Below, in pieces: positions 5,938-6,006 of a stretch of 6,006 bases of DNA. The notes beneath the pieces are model-generated. The model was not told where the DNA came from and ran no database searches. It saw only the letters and a list, made by a program, of their open reading frames with translations. How positions within the stretch are numbered: position 1 is the stretch's first letter; the number at the start of each line of letters is the position of its first letter. The stretch covers positions 1 through 6,006 of the forward strand of contig JAMCTD010000077.1 in NCBI GenBank assembly GCA_023380995.1, read 5' to 3'. Source of the DNA: Patescibacteria group bacterium (lineage in GTDB: Bacteria > Patescibacteria > Microgenomatia > Daviesbacterales > UBA10151). Made by a program: the position numbers and the translations under genes.

Positions 5938-5967
5938 ATTATAGCAGAAAAAATAATTGACTGTCAA
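5938..5967 (-). promoter_or_regulatory. Consensus extended -10 promoter, leaderless layout (451-residue gene)
   Basis: On the minus strand TTGACA (5967-5962) and TATAAT (5943-5938) are both perfect, 18 bases apart, and TGC directly precedes the -10 (extended -10). Only eight bases separate the -10 from the ATG at 5929, so transcription should start at or next to the start codon. The -35 lies in the palindrome TTGACAGTCAA (5967-5957), which could be an operator half-site pair or chance. The remaining bases to the right edge hold no feature I can support. Confidence 0.85.
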
Positions 5968-6006
5968 AACTATAAGCTTGAGTCTGGTACATAACTAGAT
6001 CTATCT

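Noticed and set aside
1..6006. Recoded TGA, as in Gracilibacteria/Absconditabacteria
   Set aside because: All intact genes read through with the standard code and end in TAA or TAG, with no in-frame TGA that would need to be sense.
1..6006. tRNA, rRNA, CRISPR array or riboswitch
   Set aside because: I saw no cloverleaf, rRNA-like stretch, regularly spaced repeats or long structured leader; the intergenic gaps are mostly below 160 bp.

Overview
The window is about 6 kb of AT-rich bacterial DNA with short intergenic gaps and the standard genetic code. Every stop I could read is TAA or TAG, and no in-frame TGA breaks an intact gene. The small size of the proteins, the mixture of strong Shine-Dalgarno starts and starts with none, and a 73-residue membrane protein of a type I associate with Patescibacteria/CPR (Microgenomates-like) genomes suggest that kind of organism. 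This assignment is an inference from style; the window has no marker gene to prove it.

Left part (1-2380, minus strand): a carbohydrate pair. A glycogen-debranching-like (alpha/alpha)6-barrel glycosidase (2380-1097) is followed after about 80 bp by a GT4 glycosyltransferase (1016 to beyond the left edge). They probably form one transcription unit that builds and trims a glucan or glycoconjugate. Divergent from the glycosidase, across 106 bp, is a small two-helix membrane protein with an almost perfect ribosome binding site (2487-2708). It converges with an unrecognised 203-residue protein on the minus strand (3334-2723).

Middle (about 3391-4377): a compact, apparently intact insertion sequence. 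It carries one DDE transposase (IS481/IS3-like rve fold, D148, D207, E242) between imperfect 21-bp terminal inverted repeats. A second, subterminal motif is present near both ends, and its inverted copy at the left end can form a hairpin that ends one base before the transposase AUG. The element lies between the 203-residue gene and a 65-codon ORF pointing the other way.

Right part (4574-5929, minus strand): an unrecognised 451-residue protein with an HExxH zinc-metallopeptidase-like motif and a downstream glutamate-rich segment. Its promoter is essentially consensus (TTGACA, 18 bp, extended -10 TGCTATAAT) and sits so close to the ATG that the transcript should be leaderless. The 203-residue gene has the same layout (TATAAT ending 7 bases before the ATG, no Shine-Dalgarno). 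The two are therefore candidates for leaderless expression, in contrast with the strong Shine-Dalgarno sites of the 73-residue and GT4 genes.
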